Numbered from the stretch's first letter, positions 35,474 to 44,716 are shown. The stretch is 64,000 nucleotides of DNA from Longispora fulva (GCF_015751905.1 NZ_JADOUF010000001.1:5146001-5210000), one strand, 5' to 3'. Program-made: numbers and translations. The notes: a model not told the origin generated them from the sequence alone.

Positions 35474-35845
35474 ATGCCCCGTCCCACCGGTCACCGCGTC
35501 ACCGCCGACGACGCCCCCGTGCAGTTCGCGGGCTGGGTCTGGTTCGCCCACGACGGCAGGTACCGCCCGGCCGGCGCCGACGTGGAGTCCCTCTACGTCG
35601 ACAAGAGCACCGGGGTCGAGCGCGTGTCGTTCTCCGAGATCGAGCCCCTGATCGGCCCGGACCTCTACGACGTGAAACTGGCCCGGCACGAGTCCAAGGA
35701 CGAGAACTTCCTGGTCGTGGAGGGCACCCGCTACCTCGTCGACGACGACCTCTTCGACCGGCTCGGGCTGGACCGCAACAAGCTGGAGACCACCTCCGAG
35801 GAGGACCTGCTGGCCATGCCGCAGGGCGAGGACATCCTGCTCTAG
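35474..35845 (+). CDS. Hypothetical protein (123 aa)
   Basis: A 123-residue soluble acidic protein with FAGWVWFAHDGRYRPAG near the start and an Asp/Glu-rich C-terminus (YLVDDDLFDRLGLD, EEDLLAMP). No family is recognised. AGGGAACCTCC precedes ATG 35474. Its TAG shares a CTAG with the DedA stop on the other strand. Confidence 0.65.
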   Translation: MPRPTGHRVTADDAPVQFAGWVWFAHDGRYRPAGADVESLYVDKSTGVERVSFSEIEPLIGPDLYDVKLARHESKDENFLVVEGTRYLVDDDLFDRLGLDRNKLETTSEEDLLAMPQGEDILL

Positions 35846-36492
35846 CCGTTGTCGGCCGGTCCGTCCCCGTCGATCTCGGCGGCGGATTTGGCGATCCTGC
35901 GCTTGATGTACAGCGTCGTGCCCAGCCCGAACAGCACCGCGACCACGAGCGCCACCCAGGAGAAGCCCTTCAGCCATTTCTCGGCGACCCGGCCGACGTG
36001 ATAGATCGCGTACGTCGTGCCGCCGGCCCACAAGATGCCCCCGGCGGCGTTGGCGACCAGGAACCTCGGGTACGGCACCTTCAGCGCCCCGGCCAGCGGC
36101 CCGGCCAGGATCCGCAGCAACGCGACGAAACGCCCGAAGAACACCGCCCACACGCCCCAACGGTCGAACGTCTGCTCGGCCTTGGCCAGGTGCTTGGGGC
36201 CCAGGTGCTTCGGGAACCGCCGCCCCAGGCGCTCCAGCAGCGGCCGGCCGCCCCGCCGCCCGATCGTGTACCCGATCGAGTCGCCCACGATCGCGCCCAG
36301 ACTCGCCCCGACCGCGACCCCCAGCGGGCTGACGATCTTGCTGGCGGCCATCAGCGAGGCGCTGACCAGCACCACTTCGCCGGGCAGCGGGATGCCCATG
36401 CTCTCCACGGCGATCACCGCGCCCACCACCAGGTAGACCACCAGCGGTGGGAGGCCGTCCAGCAGTCCCTCGACGAAGTGCACCTTGGTCAA
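35842..36492 (-). CDS. DedA family membrane protein
   Basis: A 216-residue DedA/Tvp38 protein: VESMGIPLPGEVVL, the conserved GDSIGYTIGRRGG, then FFGRFVALLRILAGPLAGAL with the key arginines, and two C-terminal helices. DedA proteins take part in lipid flipping and envelope homeostasis. ATG 36492 gives normal length. Confidence 0.92.
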   Translation of the reverse strand: MTKVHFVEGLLDGLPPLVVYLVVGAVIAVESMGIPLPGEVVLVSASLMAASKIVSPLGVAVGASLGAIVGDSIGYTIGRRGGRPLLERLGRRFPKHLGPKHLAKAEQTFDRWGVWAVFFGRFVALLRILAGPLAGALKVPYPRFLVANAAGGILWAGGTTYAIYHVGRVAEKWLKGFSWVALVVAVLFGLGTTLYIKRRIAKSAAEIDGDGPADNG

Positions 36493-36529
36493 CCCCCCGG
36501 GCCGTGACAGCGTCCTCTAGTCTCAGTAC

Positions 36530-37327
36530 GTGACCGAGCAGACCGCAGCGCCCAGAGCGCCGTTGTATGTGGTCGGCGACGTGCACGGACACCGTACCGA
36601 ACTCGTGGAGGCCCTGCACTCGGCCGGCCTGACCGACGCGACCGGCCGGTGGGCCGGAGCGAACGCCGATCTGTGCTTCCTGGGCGACCTCGTCGACCGC
36701 GGCCCCGACGGCCTCGGCGTCCTCGAGCTGGTGATGAGCCTGACCGAGCAGGCCCCCGAGAGCGTGGAGTGCCTGCTCGGCAACCACGAGATCCTGCTCC
36801 TCGGCATGCACCGCTGGGGCGAGACCGAGATCTCACTCTCGACGGGCTCGGCGTCCTTCGCACGGAGCTGGCTGCGCAACGGCGGCCAGATCGAGGACCT
36901 GCACGGCATCGGCGAAAAACACCTCAGCTGGCTCCTGGAGCGGCCCCTGGCCCTCCTCGCCGACGACGAGCTCCTGGTGCACTCCGACACGATGGCGTAC
37001 CTGGCGTACGGGGACTCGATCGAGGAGATCAACGCCACCGTGCACGAGGTGCTGACCGGCGACGACGAGCACGCCTGGTGGGACATCTGGCGCCGGCTGA
37101 CCACCCGGTTCGCGTTCCGGGGCGCCGACGGCGAGCTCAACGCCGACGCCCTCCTCGGGGCACTCGGCGGCCGGCGGATCGTGCACGGCCACAGCCCGAT
37201 CCCCGACCAGCTCAACATCGCGCCCGAGGACTCCCCGGTGCCGTATCCGTACTGCTCCGGCAAGGCCCTCAACGTCGACACCGGTCTGTGCCAGGGCGGG
37301 CCCTCGCCACTCGTGAGACTCGTCTGA
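36530..37327 (+). CDS. Calcineurin-type metallophosphoesterase (paralogue 2)
   Basis: A 265-residue phosphoesterase with GDVHGHR, GDLVDRG, GNHE, LVHSDTM and IVHGHS metal motifs. The N-terminal half is closely similar to the protein at 19588-20466 (shared VDRGPDGLGV and LLGNHE). It ends with YCSGKALNVDTGLC, as in PrpE/ApaH-like enzymes. Just upstream of dnaG (47 bp), on the same strand. Substrate unknown. Confidence 0.87.
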   Translation: MTEQTAAPRAPLYVVGDVHGHRTELVEALHSAGLTDATGRWAGANADLCFLGDLVDRGPDGLGVLELVMSLTEQAPESVECLLGNHEILLLGMHRWGETEISLSTGSASFARSWLRNGGQIEDLHGIGEKHLSWLLERPLALLADDELLVHSDTMAYLAYGDSIEEINATVHEVLTGDDEHAWWDIWRRLTTRFAFRGADGELNADALLGALGGRRIVHGHSPIPDQLNIAPEDSPVPYPYCSGKALNVDTGLCQGGPSPLVRLV

Positions 37328-37374
37328 CCGACGCCGTACTGTAGGTGCGGGCTGTTGGCGGCGTGGGAGGTTCT

Positions 37375-39222
37375 GTGGCGGGCAAGATCCGGGACGAGGA
37401 CATCGCACTGGTCAGGGAGCGGACGTCGATCGTCGACGTCATCTCCGAGCACGTCACCCTGAAGTCGGCCGGCGGCGGCAACATGAAGGGGCTGTGCCCC
37501 TTCCACGATGAGAAGTCCGCCTCGTTCAACGTCAGCTCAGCTCGAGGAGTTTTCTACTGTTTCGGCTGTGGGGCAGGCGGCGACGCCATCTCCTTCGTCC
37601 AGCAGGTCGAACACCTGACCTTCGTCGAGTCCATCGAGCGCCTGGCGGTCAAGGCCGGCATCCAGCTGCACTACGTCGACACCGGCCACGGCACCGGCGC
37701 CCCCCGCCAGCAGCCCGGCCAGAAGCAGCGCCTGCTCGCCGCGCACAACGACGCCGCGGAGTTCTACGCCGCCCAGCTCGGTGGCGGCGGCGCGCGGGCG
37801 GCCCGGGAGTTCCTCGCCCAGCGCGGCTTCGGCAAGGACGCCGCCGTGGACTACGGCTGCGGCTTCGCCCCCGAGGGCTGGGACTCGCTGTCGCGGCACC
37901 TGCGGCAGAAGGGCTACACCTCCCAGGAGCTGATCACGGCCGGCCTGGCCAAGGAGGCCCGGTCGGGCAGCCTGATCGACCGGTTCCGCCGCCGGTTGCT
38001 GTGGCCGATCAAGGACCTGGCCGGCGACGTGATCGGCTTCGGGGCCCGCAAGTTGTACGAGGACGACGACGGCCCGAAGTACCTGAACACCCCCGAGACG
38101 CCGCTGTACAAGAAGTCGCACGTGCTCTACGGCATCGAGCACGCCAAGAAGGAGATCGCCAAGCAGGGCCGGGCCGTCATCGTCGAGGGGTACACCGACG
38201 TGATGGCCTGCCATCTGGCCGGCGTGCAAACGGCGGTGGCGACCTGTGGCACGGCGTTCGGCGCGGACCACATCAACGTGCTCCGCCGGCTGCTGCACGA
38301 TCTGAACACCAATGGCGAGATCATCTTCACCTTCGACGGGGACGCCGCCGGCCAGAAGGCCGCGTTGCGGGCGTTCGCCGACGACCAGAAGTTCGCCTCC
38401 CAGACGTACATCGCGGTCGGGCCCGACGGGATGGACCCGTGCGAGCTGCGGCTGGCCCGGGGCGACGCCGCCGTGCGGGACCTGGTCGCCCGCCGCGAAC
38501 TCCTGATCACCTTCGCCCTGCGTTCGATGCTCGCCCGCTACGACCTCAACACCCCCGACGGCCGGGTCGGCGCGCTCAAGGAGGCCGCGCCGCTGGTCGC
38601 GCAGATCAAGGACCGGACACTCGGGCCGGAGTACGCGCGCAAGCTCGCCGGCGACCTCGGCATGGAGATCGAGCCGGTGCTGCGCGCGGTCCAGTCGCAC
38701 TCGCGCGGCCCGGCCCAGCCCCCGGCCCGCAAGACCCCGGTGGTGACGAGCGAACCGCAGCGCCTCGTCGAGCGCGAGGCCCTGAAGCTGGCCCTGCAGG
38801 TACCGGTGATCGCGGGGCCGATGTTCGACTCGGTGGACGCGACGCCGTACACCTACGCGCCGCACATCGAGCTGCGGCTGGCCATCATGGCCGTCGGCGG
38901 GGTCTCCTCGGCCACGGCCGGCGCGAGCTGGATCGAGCTGGTCCGCGACGCCTCCGACGACCTGGCGGCCAAGGCGCTGGTCTCGGAGCTGGCCGTCGAA
39001 CCGACCCGCTACGACGCCGAGCCCGACAGCCGGTACGTCAACATCGTCCTCGCCCAACTCCAGCTGCCCACGGTCGACCGGCGGCTCGCCGAACTCAAGG
39101 GCGGGCTCCAGCGGCTGAACCCGGTGGAGAGCAAGGACGAGTACCTGCGCCTGGCCGCCGAGCTGTTCGCCCTCGAACAGCAGGCCCGGGGGCTGCGCGA
39201 ACAAGCCGTCGGAGGGTTGTGA
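37375..39222 (+). CDS. dnaG: DNA primase
   Basis: A 615-residue primase. The CHC2 zinc ribbon uses Cys41, His44, Cys62 and Cys65; the primase core with TOPRIM follows (VIVEGYTDVMA for the glutamate, FDGDAAG for the aspartates), then the helicase-binding C-terminal domain (about 430-615). It makes RNA primers for replication. GTG 37375 is preceded by GGGAGG four bases away, which decides the start over an in-frame GTG at 37345. The stop overlaps the next gene by one base. Confidence 0.97.
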   Translation: MAGKIRDEDIALVRERTSIVDVISEHVTLKSAGGGNMKGLCPFHDEKSASFNVSSARGVFYCFGCGAGGDAISFVQQVEHLTFVESIERLAVKAGIQLHYVDTGHGTGAPRQQPGQKQRLLAAHNDAAEFYAAQLGGGGARAAREFLAQRGFGKDAAVDYGCGFAPEGWDSLSRHLRQKGYTSQELITAGLAKEARSGSLIDRFRRRLLWPIKDLAGDVIGFGARKLYEDDDGPKYLNTPETPLYKKSHVLYGIEHAKKEIAKQGRAVIVEGYTDVMACHLAGVQTAVATCGTAFGADHINVLRRLLHDLNTNGEIIFTFDGDAAGQKAALRAFADDQKFASQTYIAVGPDGMDPCELRLARGDAAVRDLVARRELLITFALRSMLARYDLNTPDGRVGALKEAAPLVAQIKDRTLGPEYARKLAGDLGMEIEPVLRAVQSHSRGPAQPPARKTPVVTSEPQRLVEREALKLALQVPVIAGPMFDSVDATPYTYAPHIELRLAIMAVGGVSSATAGASWIELVRDASDDLAAKALVSELAVEPTRYDAEPDSRYVNIVLAQLQLPTVDRRLAELKGGLQRLNPVESKDEYLRLAAELFALEQQARGLREQAVGGL

Positions 39223-39725
39223 TGTCCTTCTTCCGCAAGCCTAAGCTGCCCGCCTCCTCGACCCCGGTGCTCGCCGACGGGGAGCGGGTGGTGGCGTGGG
39301 CTCCGCTGGCCGACGGCCACCTGGTCGCGACCAACATCGGGCTGTGGCTCACCCGCGAGCAGCGGCTCGGCTGGCACGAGGTCAGCAAGGCCACCTGGTC
39401 CGGCGAGGTGCTGACCGTGATCCCCGGACCGGCCAGCGACGACGACATCGGGCTCGTGATCGAGGCCGAGCCGGTGAGCTTCCGGCTCGCCGAACCCGGA
39501 CAGGTGCCCCGCCAGGTGCACGAACGGGTCACCCGGTCGGTCGCCTACACGAGTCATCATCTGCTGCCCGGCCAGCCGGGTGGGGTGCGGGTGCTGGGGC
39601 GGCGGGTGCCCGGGATCGACGGGTTGCGGTGGGCCGTCCGGTACGACAACGGGGTCGACCCGACCGACGAGGGCGTGCAGGCCGCGACCCTCGAACTGGT
39701 CTACCGGGCCCAGCAGGAGTCCTGA
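39222..39725 (+). CDS. Conserved hypothetical protein downstream of dnaG (167 aa)
   Basis: A 167-residue soluble protein starting MSFFRKPKLP; strand-rich with PLADGHLVATNIGLWL and WHEVSKATWSGEVLTV, suggesting a PH-like beta fold. No named family recognised. The ATG overlaps the dnaG stop (TGATG), so it is translationally coupled to primase. Confidence 0.75.
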   Translation: MSFFRKPKLPASSTPVLADGERVVAWAPLADGHLVATNIGLWLTREQRLGWHEVSKATWSGEVLTVIPGPASDDDIGLVIEAEPVSFRLAEPGQVPRQVHERVTRSVAYTSHHLLPGQPGGVRVLGRRVPGIDGLRWAVRYDNGVDPTDEGVQAATLELVYRAQQES

Positions 39726-39729
39726 CGCC

Positions 39730-39957
39730 CTAGGCTTCGACCCGGTGCAGGGCGCGGACCACGCGCTGGCGGCCCGTGTTCGCCAGCTTGCCGGCCTGCT
39801 CCTGGACGACCCCCGCCGCCTCCTGCAACGTCGGGCTCTGCCGGACCTTGCGCCCGAGGCGGGCGATCTGCTCGTACCGTTGGCGGCCAGCCTTGGAACC
39901 CATGACATATCCGACGGCCACACCGCCGAAGAACGCGATCTTCCAGCCCATGCTCAT
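39730..39957 (-). CDS. Small protein with N-terminal helix, YtxH-like (75 aa)
   Basis: A 75-residue protein with a short hydrophobic helix (4-18, GGVAVGYVMGSKAGRQRY) followed by an amphipathic helical tail. GYxxGSKAGRxRYEQI is typical of YtxH-like small proteins, function unknown. ATG 39957 is used; a GTG just before it adds one residue. Confidence 0.65.
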   Translation of the reverse strand: MSMGWKIAFFGGVAVGYVMGSKAGRQRYEQIARLGRKVRQSPTLQEAAGVVQEQAGKLANTGRQRVVRALHRVEA

Positions 39958-40030
39958 CACCCCATACTGCCGGAAAGCAGATACCCGGTGGGTGAGGATC
40001 CCAACCGGCGAGCCGAGCCGGAAAACAATT

Positions 40031-40061
40031 CAGGCGCTGACTGGAGATCAGTCAGCGCCTG
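40031..40061 (-). terminator. Intrinsic terminator of tRNA-Asn
   Basis: CAGGCGCTGACT (40031-40042) and AGTCAGCGCCTG (40050-40061) form a perfect 12-bp stem with a 7-nt loop. On the minus strand it is followed by AATTGTTTTCC, a T-rich tail. Confidence 0.85.
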
Positions 40062-40067
40062 GTCTTG

Positions 40068-40140
40068 CTCCCGCGATAGGACTCGAACCTATAACCCTCC
40101 GGTTAACAGCCGAATGCTCTGCCAATTGAGCTACGCGGGA
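40068..40140 (-). tRNA. tRNA-Asn (anticodon GTT)
   Basis: A 73-nt cloverleaf on the minus strand: acceptor TCCCGCG/CGCGGGA, D arm GCTC/GAGC, anticodon arm TTCGG-CTGTTAA-CCGGA with GTT, T arm ATAGG-TTCGAGT-CCTAT, discriminator G. The 3' CCA is not encoded. A strong terminator follows. Confidence 0.96.
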
Positions 40141-40292
40141 TCGGCCTTGCCGTCGTGCTGGATCAGATTACATGACCCCCCCGGTGCCCGCGCAAGTCGG
40201 TACCCCGGGTGTCGAACAGGACGGCCCGTCGCCCCTCCCCGCCCCCTGATCCGGACAGCGGAGTCGACCACGATCCGCTACTGTCTGCGGTC

Positions 40293-40592
40293 GTGACCGA
40301 GTCCCACCGTCTGACCGACGAACGCCTCGCCTGGCTCGCCATGCGCGACTACTGCGACGAGAAGTCCCGCAGAACCGGCATCATGGGCTTCCTCAGCCGG
40401 ATCCAGACCCCCGGCGCGAACAACGAGCGGCGCAGCGCGAAGATGATGGACTACGGCCTCGCCGTGGACGACGTGGCCCGCGACCTCACGCCGGCCGAGC
40501 GCGCCGAACTCCGCCGGACCGGCATGCTCCCCGGCTGGTTCGTCGAGTCCGTCGAGGCCCGCTACGCCGAGATCGTCAGGGGCCGGCGCTGA
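40293..40592 (+). CDS. Hypothetical protein (99 aa)
   Basis: A 99-residue helical protein; starting at GTG 40293 it reads VTESHRLTDERLAWLAM and has a central GFLSRIQTPGANNERRSAKMM stretch. No family recognised. Its last 17 bases overlap the convergent DUF4286-like gene. Confidence 0.6.
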   Translation: MTESHRLTDERLAWLAMRDYCDEKSRRTGIMGFLSRIQTPGANNERRSAKMMDYGLAVDDVARDLTPAERAELRRTGMLPGWFVESVEARYAEIVRGRR

Positions 40593-40872
40593 CGAGGCGC
40601 TCGCCCACGGTGCGGGTGAAGACGGCCCCAGGGAAGCGGCCCACGCCGTCCGCGCGGAGCTTCGGGGCCACCTCGGTCTCGTAGGCCGCGAACGACTCCC
40701 GGGACGCGAACGTGTACCGGGATTCCACCGACCCGTCGTCGAGCGCCGTCACCTCACCGGTCAGCGCGCCGCCGGCGAGGACGGCGTCGACGTGGCCGCC
40801 GAGGAGCCAGTCGAGGTAGCGGCCACGTTCGTCTGCGTCGGCGAGGACCGCGCGCACCGAGTACACCAGCAT
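40576..40872 (-). CDS. DUF4286 family protein (98 aa)
   Basis: A 98-residue ferredoxin-like-fold protein: MLVYSVRAVL at the start, HVDAVLAGGALTGEV, then ESRYTFASRESFAAYETEVAP and RFPGAVFTRT, the usual DUF4286 order. Function unknown. The ATG is two bases after the stop of the large repeat protein gene, so they are translationally coupled. Confidence 0.75.
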   Translation of the reverse strand: MLVYSVRAVLADADERGRYLDWLLGGHVDAVLAGGALTGEVTALDDGSVESRYTFASRESFAAYETEVAPKLRADGVGRFPGAVFTRTVGERLVSAGP

Positions 40873-40874
40873 GG

Positions 40875-43016
40875 TCACACCGGCTTCTTCGTGTACATGT
40901 TGAGGATGTCCTGTCCGTTGGCCGTCTCGAACATGACGCCGCTGAAGCTGGACTTGGCGTCCTTCTTCACGTTCTTGTCCACCCACGCCTTCGCGTCGGC
41001 CGACGGGGCGGTGAACGGCAGCTGTGAGGCCATCGCGAAGAACGGCTTGAGTTCCTTGTCGGTCACGGCGACCTGGCTCTGGGTACCCGTCCCGCCGTTC
41101 GCCATGATCGCCGTCACCCGGTTCTCGTCCAGGAACTGCAGCGTCACGCTGAACTCGACCCCGCTGACCGCCTTCGTGCACCGGGCGACCGTCGCGCCGG
41201 GGGCCAGGCAGGTGAAGCCCTCCCCCTTGACCTTCGCCATCACGCCCGGCACGGTCGCGCCCGGAATGTAGGTGTCCGTCTCGACGCCGTTGCCCTGCGG
41301 CCCGTAGAACCAGTAGCCGAGGCCCGCCACGAGCAGCAGGACACACAGGCCCGCGCCCAACAGGATCTTCTTCGTCTTGGGCGACCGGGGCGTGGAGATC
41401 TCGTTCTCCTGCCGCCAGGTGGCCCGGTCGGAGCGCTCGTCGGCCCGGCGCATCCGGGGCGCGTCGTCGACCAGGGGCCGCTCCGCGCTGTCGTACTCCT
41501 GCGCGGGGGCCGGAGCCGGGGGCGGCGGGGGGATCTGCTGGCCCCGGCGGGCGCGCGGCTCGTCGAAGCGCCGGCCGCCGTGCGGGACGTCCAGCCACTC
41601 GTCGTGCCGGCGCTGCTCGGCCCACGGGTCCTGCCGGACCGGCTCCTGCCACGCCTGCTCGTCGTTCCACTCGCGGCGCCGGCGACGGCGGGGCGGCGGC
41701 GGAATGCGGACCTGCTCGCTGGCGGGCAGGCCCAGGGAGGCGCTGGCCCAGGTCGGCTCGTCGTAGTGCGGCTGGCGGCCGTCCGGCTCGGCGGGGCGGC
41801 CGTAGACCCGGGGATCCGGTTCCGCGTACGCCGCCGGGACCTGCGGGAATCCGCCCGTCGCCGAGGACTGGGCCACGGCGCGGCCGTAGACGCCCGGGGT
41901 GGCCGGGTCCGGTTGGACCGGGTGACCGCCGGGGTGGTCCGGAGCCGGGGCGTAGTTGCCGGGCTGGTCCGGGGCCGGGTGGCCGTAGACGTTGGTGGCG
42001 GGCTCGGGGTAGCTGCCGGGCGCGGAGGGCTCGGCGTAACCGCCCGAAGCGGCGGGTTCCGGGTAGCCACCCGGGGCGGCGGGCTCCGGGTAGCCGGGGG
42101 CAGAAGGCGCTGGGTAGCCGCCGGGGGCGGAGGGCTCGGCGTAACCGCCCTGAGCTGCGGGTTCCGGGTATCCGCCGGGGACCGGGGACTGCGGGTAGCT
42201 GCCGGAGGGCGACGGCTGCGGATAGCCACTGGGCTGGGGGTAGCTTCCCGTCGCGGACGGCCCCGAGGGCTGTCCGTAGACCGCGGGCTCCTGCTGGGCC
42301 CATGCCCCGGTCTGTCCCGAGGGCGGGCCGTAGCTCGCGGGCTCGGCCGGCTCGGGCGGGGTGGCGCGGCCGGCCGGCTGGCCGTAGACGCCCGGCTCCT
42401 GGTATCCGGCAGGCTGCGGGTAGCTGCCGGTCTGCGCCGGGGACGCCGGCTGGCCGTAGACCGCCGGGGTCGGGTAGCCACCGGCGGGAGCGGGCTCCGG
42501 GTAGCCGCCCGGCGCGGAGGCCTGCGGGTAGCTGCCGGAAGCCGGCTCGGGGTAGGTACCCCGCGCGGCGGGCTGGGGATAGCTGCCCGTCTGCGCCGGG
42601 GACGCCGGCTGGCCGTAGACCGCCGGGGTCGGATAGGCGTCGGGCGCGGCCGGGGTCGGGTAGCCACCGGGAGCGGCCGGTGTCGGGTAGCCGCCCGGGA
42701 CCGTCGGCTCCGGATAGCTGCTGGGGGTCGCCGGCTGCGGGTACGTACCCGTCGAAGAGGGTTGGCCGTAGACGGTGGGCTCGGGATAGCCGCCCGGGGC
42801 CGGCTGCCCGTAGACGGTCGGCGTCGGGTACTCCCCCGGCACGCCCGTCACCGGCTCCGGCCTGCGCATGAACCCGGTCGGCTGGTCATAGTCGTCCGGC
42901 TCGCGACGACGTCCGCCGGGAGGGGGTTCCTCCCACGGATCGCGCGGCTGTTCGTCGGGCGACTGTTCCCAAGGCTGCACACGGCGGAGTCTATCCGCTC
43001 GGTCCTCCTCACTCAT
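40875..43016 (-). CDS. Large Pro/Gly/Tyr-repeat protein with one membrane helix
   Basis: A 713-residue protein. Residues 1-60 are charged; about 60-390 are low-complexity repeats of GGYPxPA and VYGQPA units (over 25 copies); about 400-540 are charged and basic. A single membrane helix lies near 551-570 (KKILLGAGLCVLLLVAGLGYW), followed by an extracytoplasmic domain of about 140 residues with two cysteines. Such proteins in actinobacteria are surface or envelope-associated; function unknown. The repeats are protein-coding and not a nucleotide satellite. Confidence 0.8.
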   Translation of the reverse strand: MSEEDRADRLRRVQPWEQSPDEQPRDPWEEPPPGGRRREPDDYDQPTGFMRRPEPVTGVPGEYPTPTVYGQPAPGGYPEPTVYGQPSSTGTYPQPATPSSYPEPTVPGGYPTPAAPGGYPTPAAPDAYPTPAVYGQPASPAQTGSYPQPAARGTYPEPASGSYPQASAPGGYPEPAPAGGYPTPAVYGQPASPAQTGSYPQPAGYQEPGVYGQPAGRATPPEPAEPASYGPPSGQTGAWAQQEPAVYGQPSGPSATGSYPQPSGYPQPSPSGSYPQSPVPGGYPEPAAQGGYAEPSAPGGYPAPSAPGYPEPAAPGGYPEPAASGGYAEPSAPGSYPEPATNVYGHPAPDQPGNYAPAPDHPGGHPVQPDPATPGVYGRAVAQSSATGGFPQVPAAYAEPDPRVYGRPAEPDGRQPHYDEPTWASASLGLPASEQVRIPPPPRRRRRREWNDEQAWQEPVRQDPWAEQRRHDEWLDVPHGGRRFDEPRARRGQQIPPPPPAPAPAQEYDSAERPLVDDAPRMRRADERSDRATWRQENEISTPRSPKTKKILLGAGLCVLLLVAGLGYWFYGPQGNGVETDTYIPGATVPGVMAKVKGEGFTCLAPGATVARCTKAVSGVEFSVTLQFLDENRVTAIMANGGTGTQSQVAVTDKELKPFFAMASQLPFTAPSADAKAWVDKNVKKDAKSSFSGVMFETANGQDILNMYTKKPV

Positions 43017-43043
43017 CGGCGTGCTTCAAGACGGACAAAACGC

Positions 43044-44027
43044 TCACCCCACGTCGGAGGAGTGTCCCGGGAACAGGTGCGCCGCCGGGTCGATGGCCAC
43101 CGCGGCGTTGTTGACCGCCGTCGCCGCCTCGCCGAAGCCGGTGGCGATGAGCCGGACCTTTCCCGGGTACTCCGTGATGTCGCCCGCCGCGAACACCCTC
43201 GGCAGGTTCGTCGCCATCGTCGAGTCGACCCAGACGTGCCGGCGGTCGAGTCGCAGCCCCCACTCGGCGAGCGGCCCGAGGTCGGCAACGAAGCCGAGTG
43301 CCGCGACGAGGACGTCGGCGGGCACCCGCTCGGGTTCCGCGCCCTTGGCGACGATCACCGCGCCCTCGACCCGTTCGGTGCCGAGCAGTTCGGTGACCTG
43401 GGCGTTGACGACGATCCGGACGCCGAGTTCGCGGACCCGGGCGACGGTCGCGGCGTGCGCCCGGAACGCCTCCCGGCGGTGCACGAGGGTCACGGAGGCC
43501 GCGATCGGGGCGAGCGCGTGCGCCCAGTCGAAGGCCGAGTCGCCGCCGCCGACGATGAGGACGTGCTGGCCGGCGTGGTCGTCGAGGTGCGGCACGAAGT
43601 AGACGACGCCGGCGCCGGTGAACGCGTCGGCGGCCGGCAGGTGCCGAGGACTGAAGCTGCCGATCCCGCCGGTGATCAGGACGGCTCCACAGTGGATGTC
43701 GGTGCCGTCGTCGAGGGTGAGCACCGGGCGTTCCTCGACATAGGTGAGCTTGTCCGCCTGCACGCCGAGGACGTAGCGCGGCGAGAACGTCGCGGCCTGC
43801 TCCACGAGCCCGGTGACGAGATCGCGTCCCCGGATCGCCGGGAAACCAGCCACATCGAAGATCATTTTTTCGGGGTACATCGCGGTGATCTGCCCGCCCG
43901 GCTCCGGCAACGCGTCGACCAGCACGGTGCTGAGTCCCCGGAATCCGGCATAGTACGCGGCGAACAGGCCCGCGGGGCCCGCCCCGACTATCGCGATGTC
44001 GGTGTCGATCCGACCGGTGGTCGCCAT
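43044..44027 (-). CDS. Ferredoxin-NADP(+) reductase-like flavoprotein (thioredoxin reductase fold)
   Basis: A 327-residue FAD/NADPH oxidoreductase. FAD loop IVGAGPAGLFAAYYA at residues 13-27; NADPH loop LIVGGGDSAFDWA; and the C-terminal FAD motif VFAAGDITEYPGK. The redox CxxC of thioredoxin reductase is absent (the second loop is followed by WAHALAP), which fits the type 2 ferredoxin-NADP reductases. ATG 44027 lies eight bases after GAGG. Confidence 0.85.
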   Translation of the reverse strand: MATTGRIDTDIAIVGAGPAGLFAAYYAGFRGLSTVLVDALPEPGGQITAMYPEKMIFDVAGFPAIRGRDLVTGLVEQAATFSPRYVLGVQADKLTYVEERPVLTLDDGTDIHCGAVLITGGIGSFSPRHLPAADAFTGAGVVYFVPHLDDHAGQHVLIVGGGDSAFDWAHALAPIAASVTLVHRREAFRAHAATVARVRELGVRIVVNAQVTELLGTERVEGAVIVAKGAEPERVPADVLVAALGFVADLGPLAEWGLRLDRRHVWVDSTMATNLPRVFAAGDITEYPGKVRLIATGFGEAATAVNNAAVAIDPAAHLFPGHSSDVG

Positions 44028-44093
44028 GCGCATCACCTCAACCCCACGGTATCGGGTCCCCGCGACCGGCGGAAGCCTGCGAGGATTCCGAGG

Positions 44094-44708
44094 ATGCGAC
44101 GAGGAATCCGGGCCGCCCTGTGGCTGGCCATCGTGCTCGCTGTCCTGGCGGCCCTGCCAGCGCTGTGGGCGAGGACCGTGTCGGAGGGCCACCGTTTCGC
44201 CGTCCCGGACGCCCCGTCCGCGCCCGTGGCGATCGTGTTCGGGGCGGAGCTGGCCCCGGGCGGCACCCAGCCGAAGCCCTTCCTGGCCGGCAGGCTGGAC
44301 GTGGCGGCCGACCTGTACCGCGCCGGCAAGGTCACCTCCGTCCTCGTCTCCGGCGACGCGCGCGGCACCTCCGGCGACGAGGTGGGCGCGATGGAGCGCT
44401 ACCTGGAGGCCAGGGGCGTGCCCGGCGACCGGATCGCCGAGGACGGCCTGGGCCTGGACAGCTACGACACCTGCCTGCGCGCCCGCGACGTGTACGGCCT
44501 GCGCCGGGTCCTGCTCGTCAGCCAGAACTTCCACCTGGTCCGCGCGGTCACGCTGTGCCGGCAGCTGGGGGTGGACGCGGACGGGGTCAACGCGCGCTGC
44601 GACAACTGCCGGACGAGCACGCTGGTGAAGAACCGGGCCCGGGACTTCGTCGCCTGCCACAAGGCCGTCTACGACCTGTGGTCGCACCGCCCGGCCGGCA
44701 CGGGCTGA
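44094..44708 (+). CDS. SanA/YdcF (DUF218) family protein
   Basis: A 204-residue protein with a signal anchor (6-25) and the DUF218 domain: APVAIVFGAELAPGG, VLVSGDARGTSGDEVGAM, LDSYDTCLRARDVYGL and VSQNFHLVRAV. Family members act in envelope maturation; SanA affects vancomycin sensitivity in E. coli. ATG 44094 is the first start before the helix. Confidence 0.85.
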   Translation: MRRGIRAALWLAIVLAVLAALPALWARTVSEGHRFAVPDAPSAPVAIVFGAELAPGGTQPKPFLAGRLDVAADLYRAGKVTSVLVSGDARGTSGDEVGAMERYLEARGVPGDRIAEDGLGLDSYDTCLRARDVYGLRRVLLVSQNFHLVRAVTLCRQLGVDADGVNARCDNCRTSTLVKNRARDFVACHKAVYDLWSHRPAGTG

Positions 44709-44716
44709 CCCACCGG

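Noticed and set aside
40031-40061. Integron attC-like hairpin
   Set aside because: It is directly downstream of tRNA-Asn with a T-rich tail, so a terminator explains it.
40921-42900. CRISPR-like or satellite array
   Set aside because: The repeats are in-frame codons for GGYPxPA-type protein repeats with varied third positions, not identical direct repeats with spacers.
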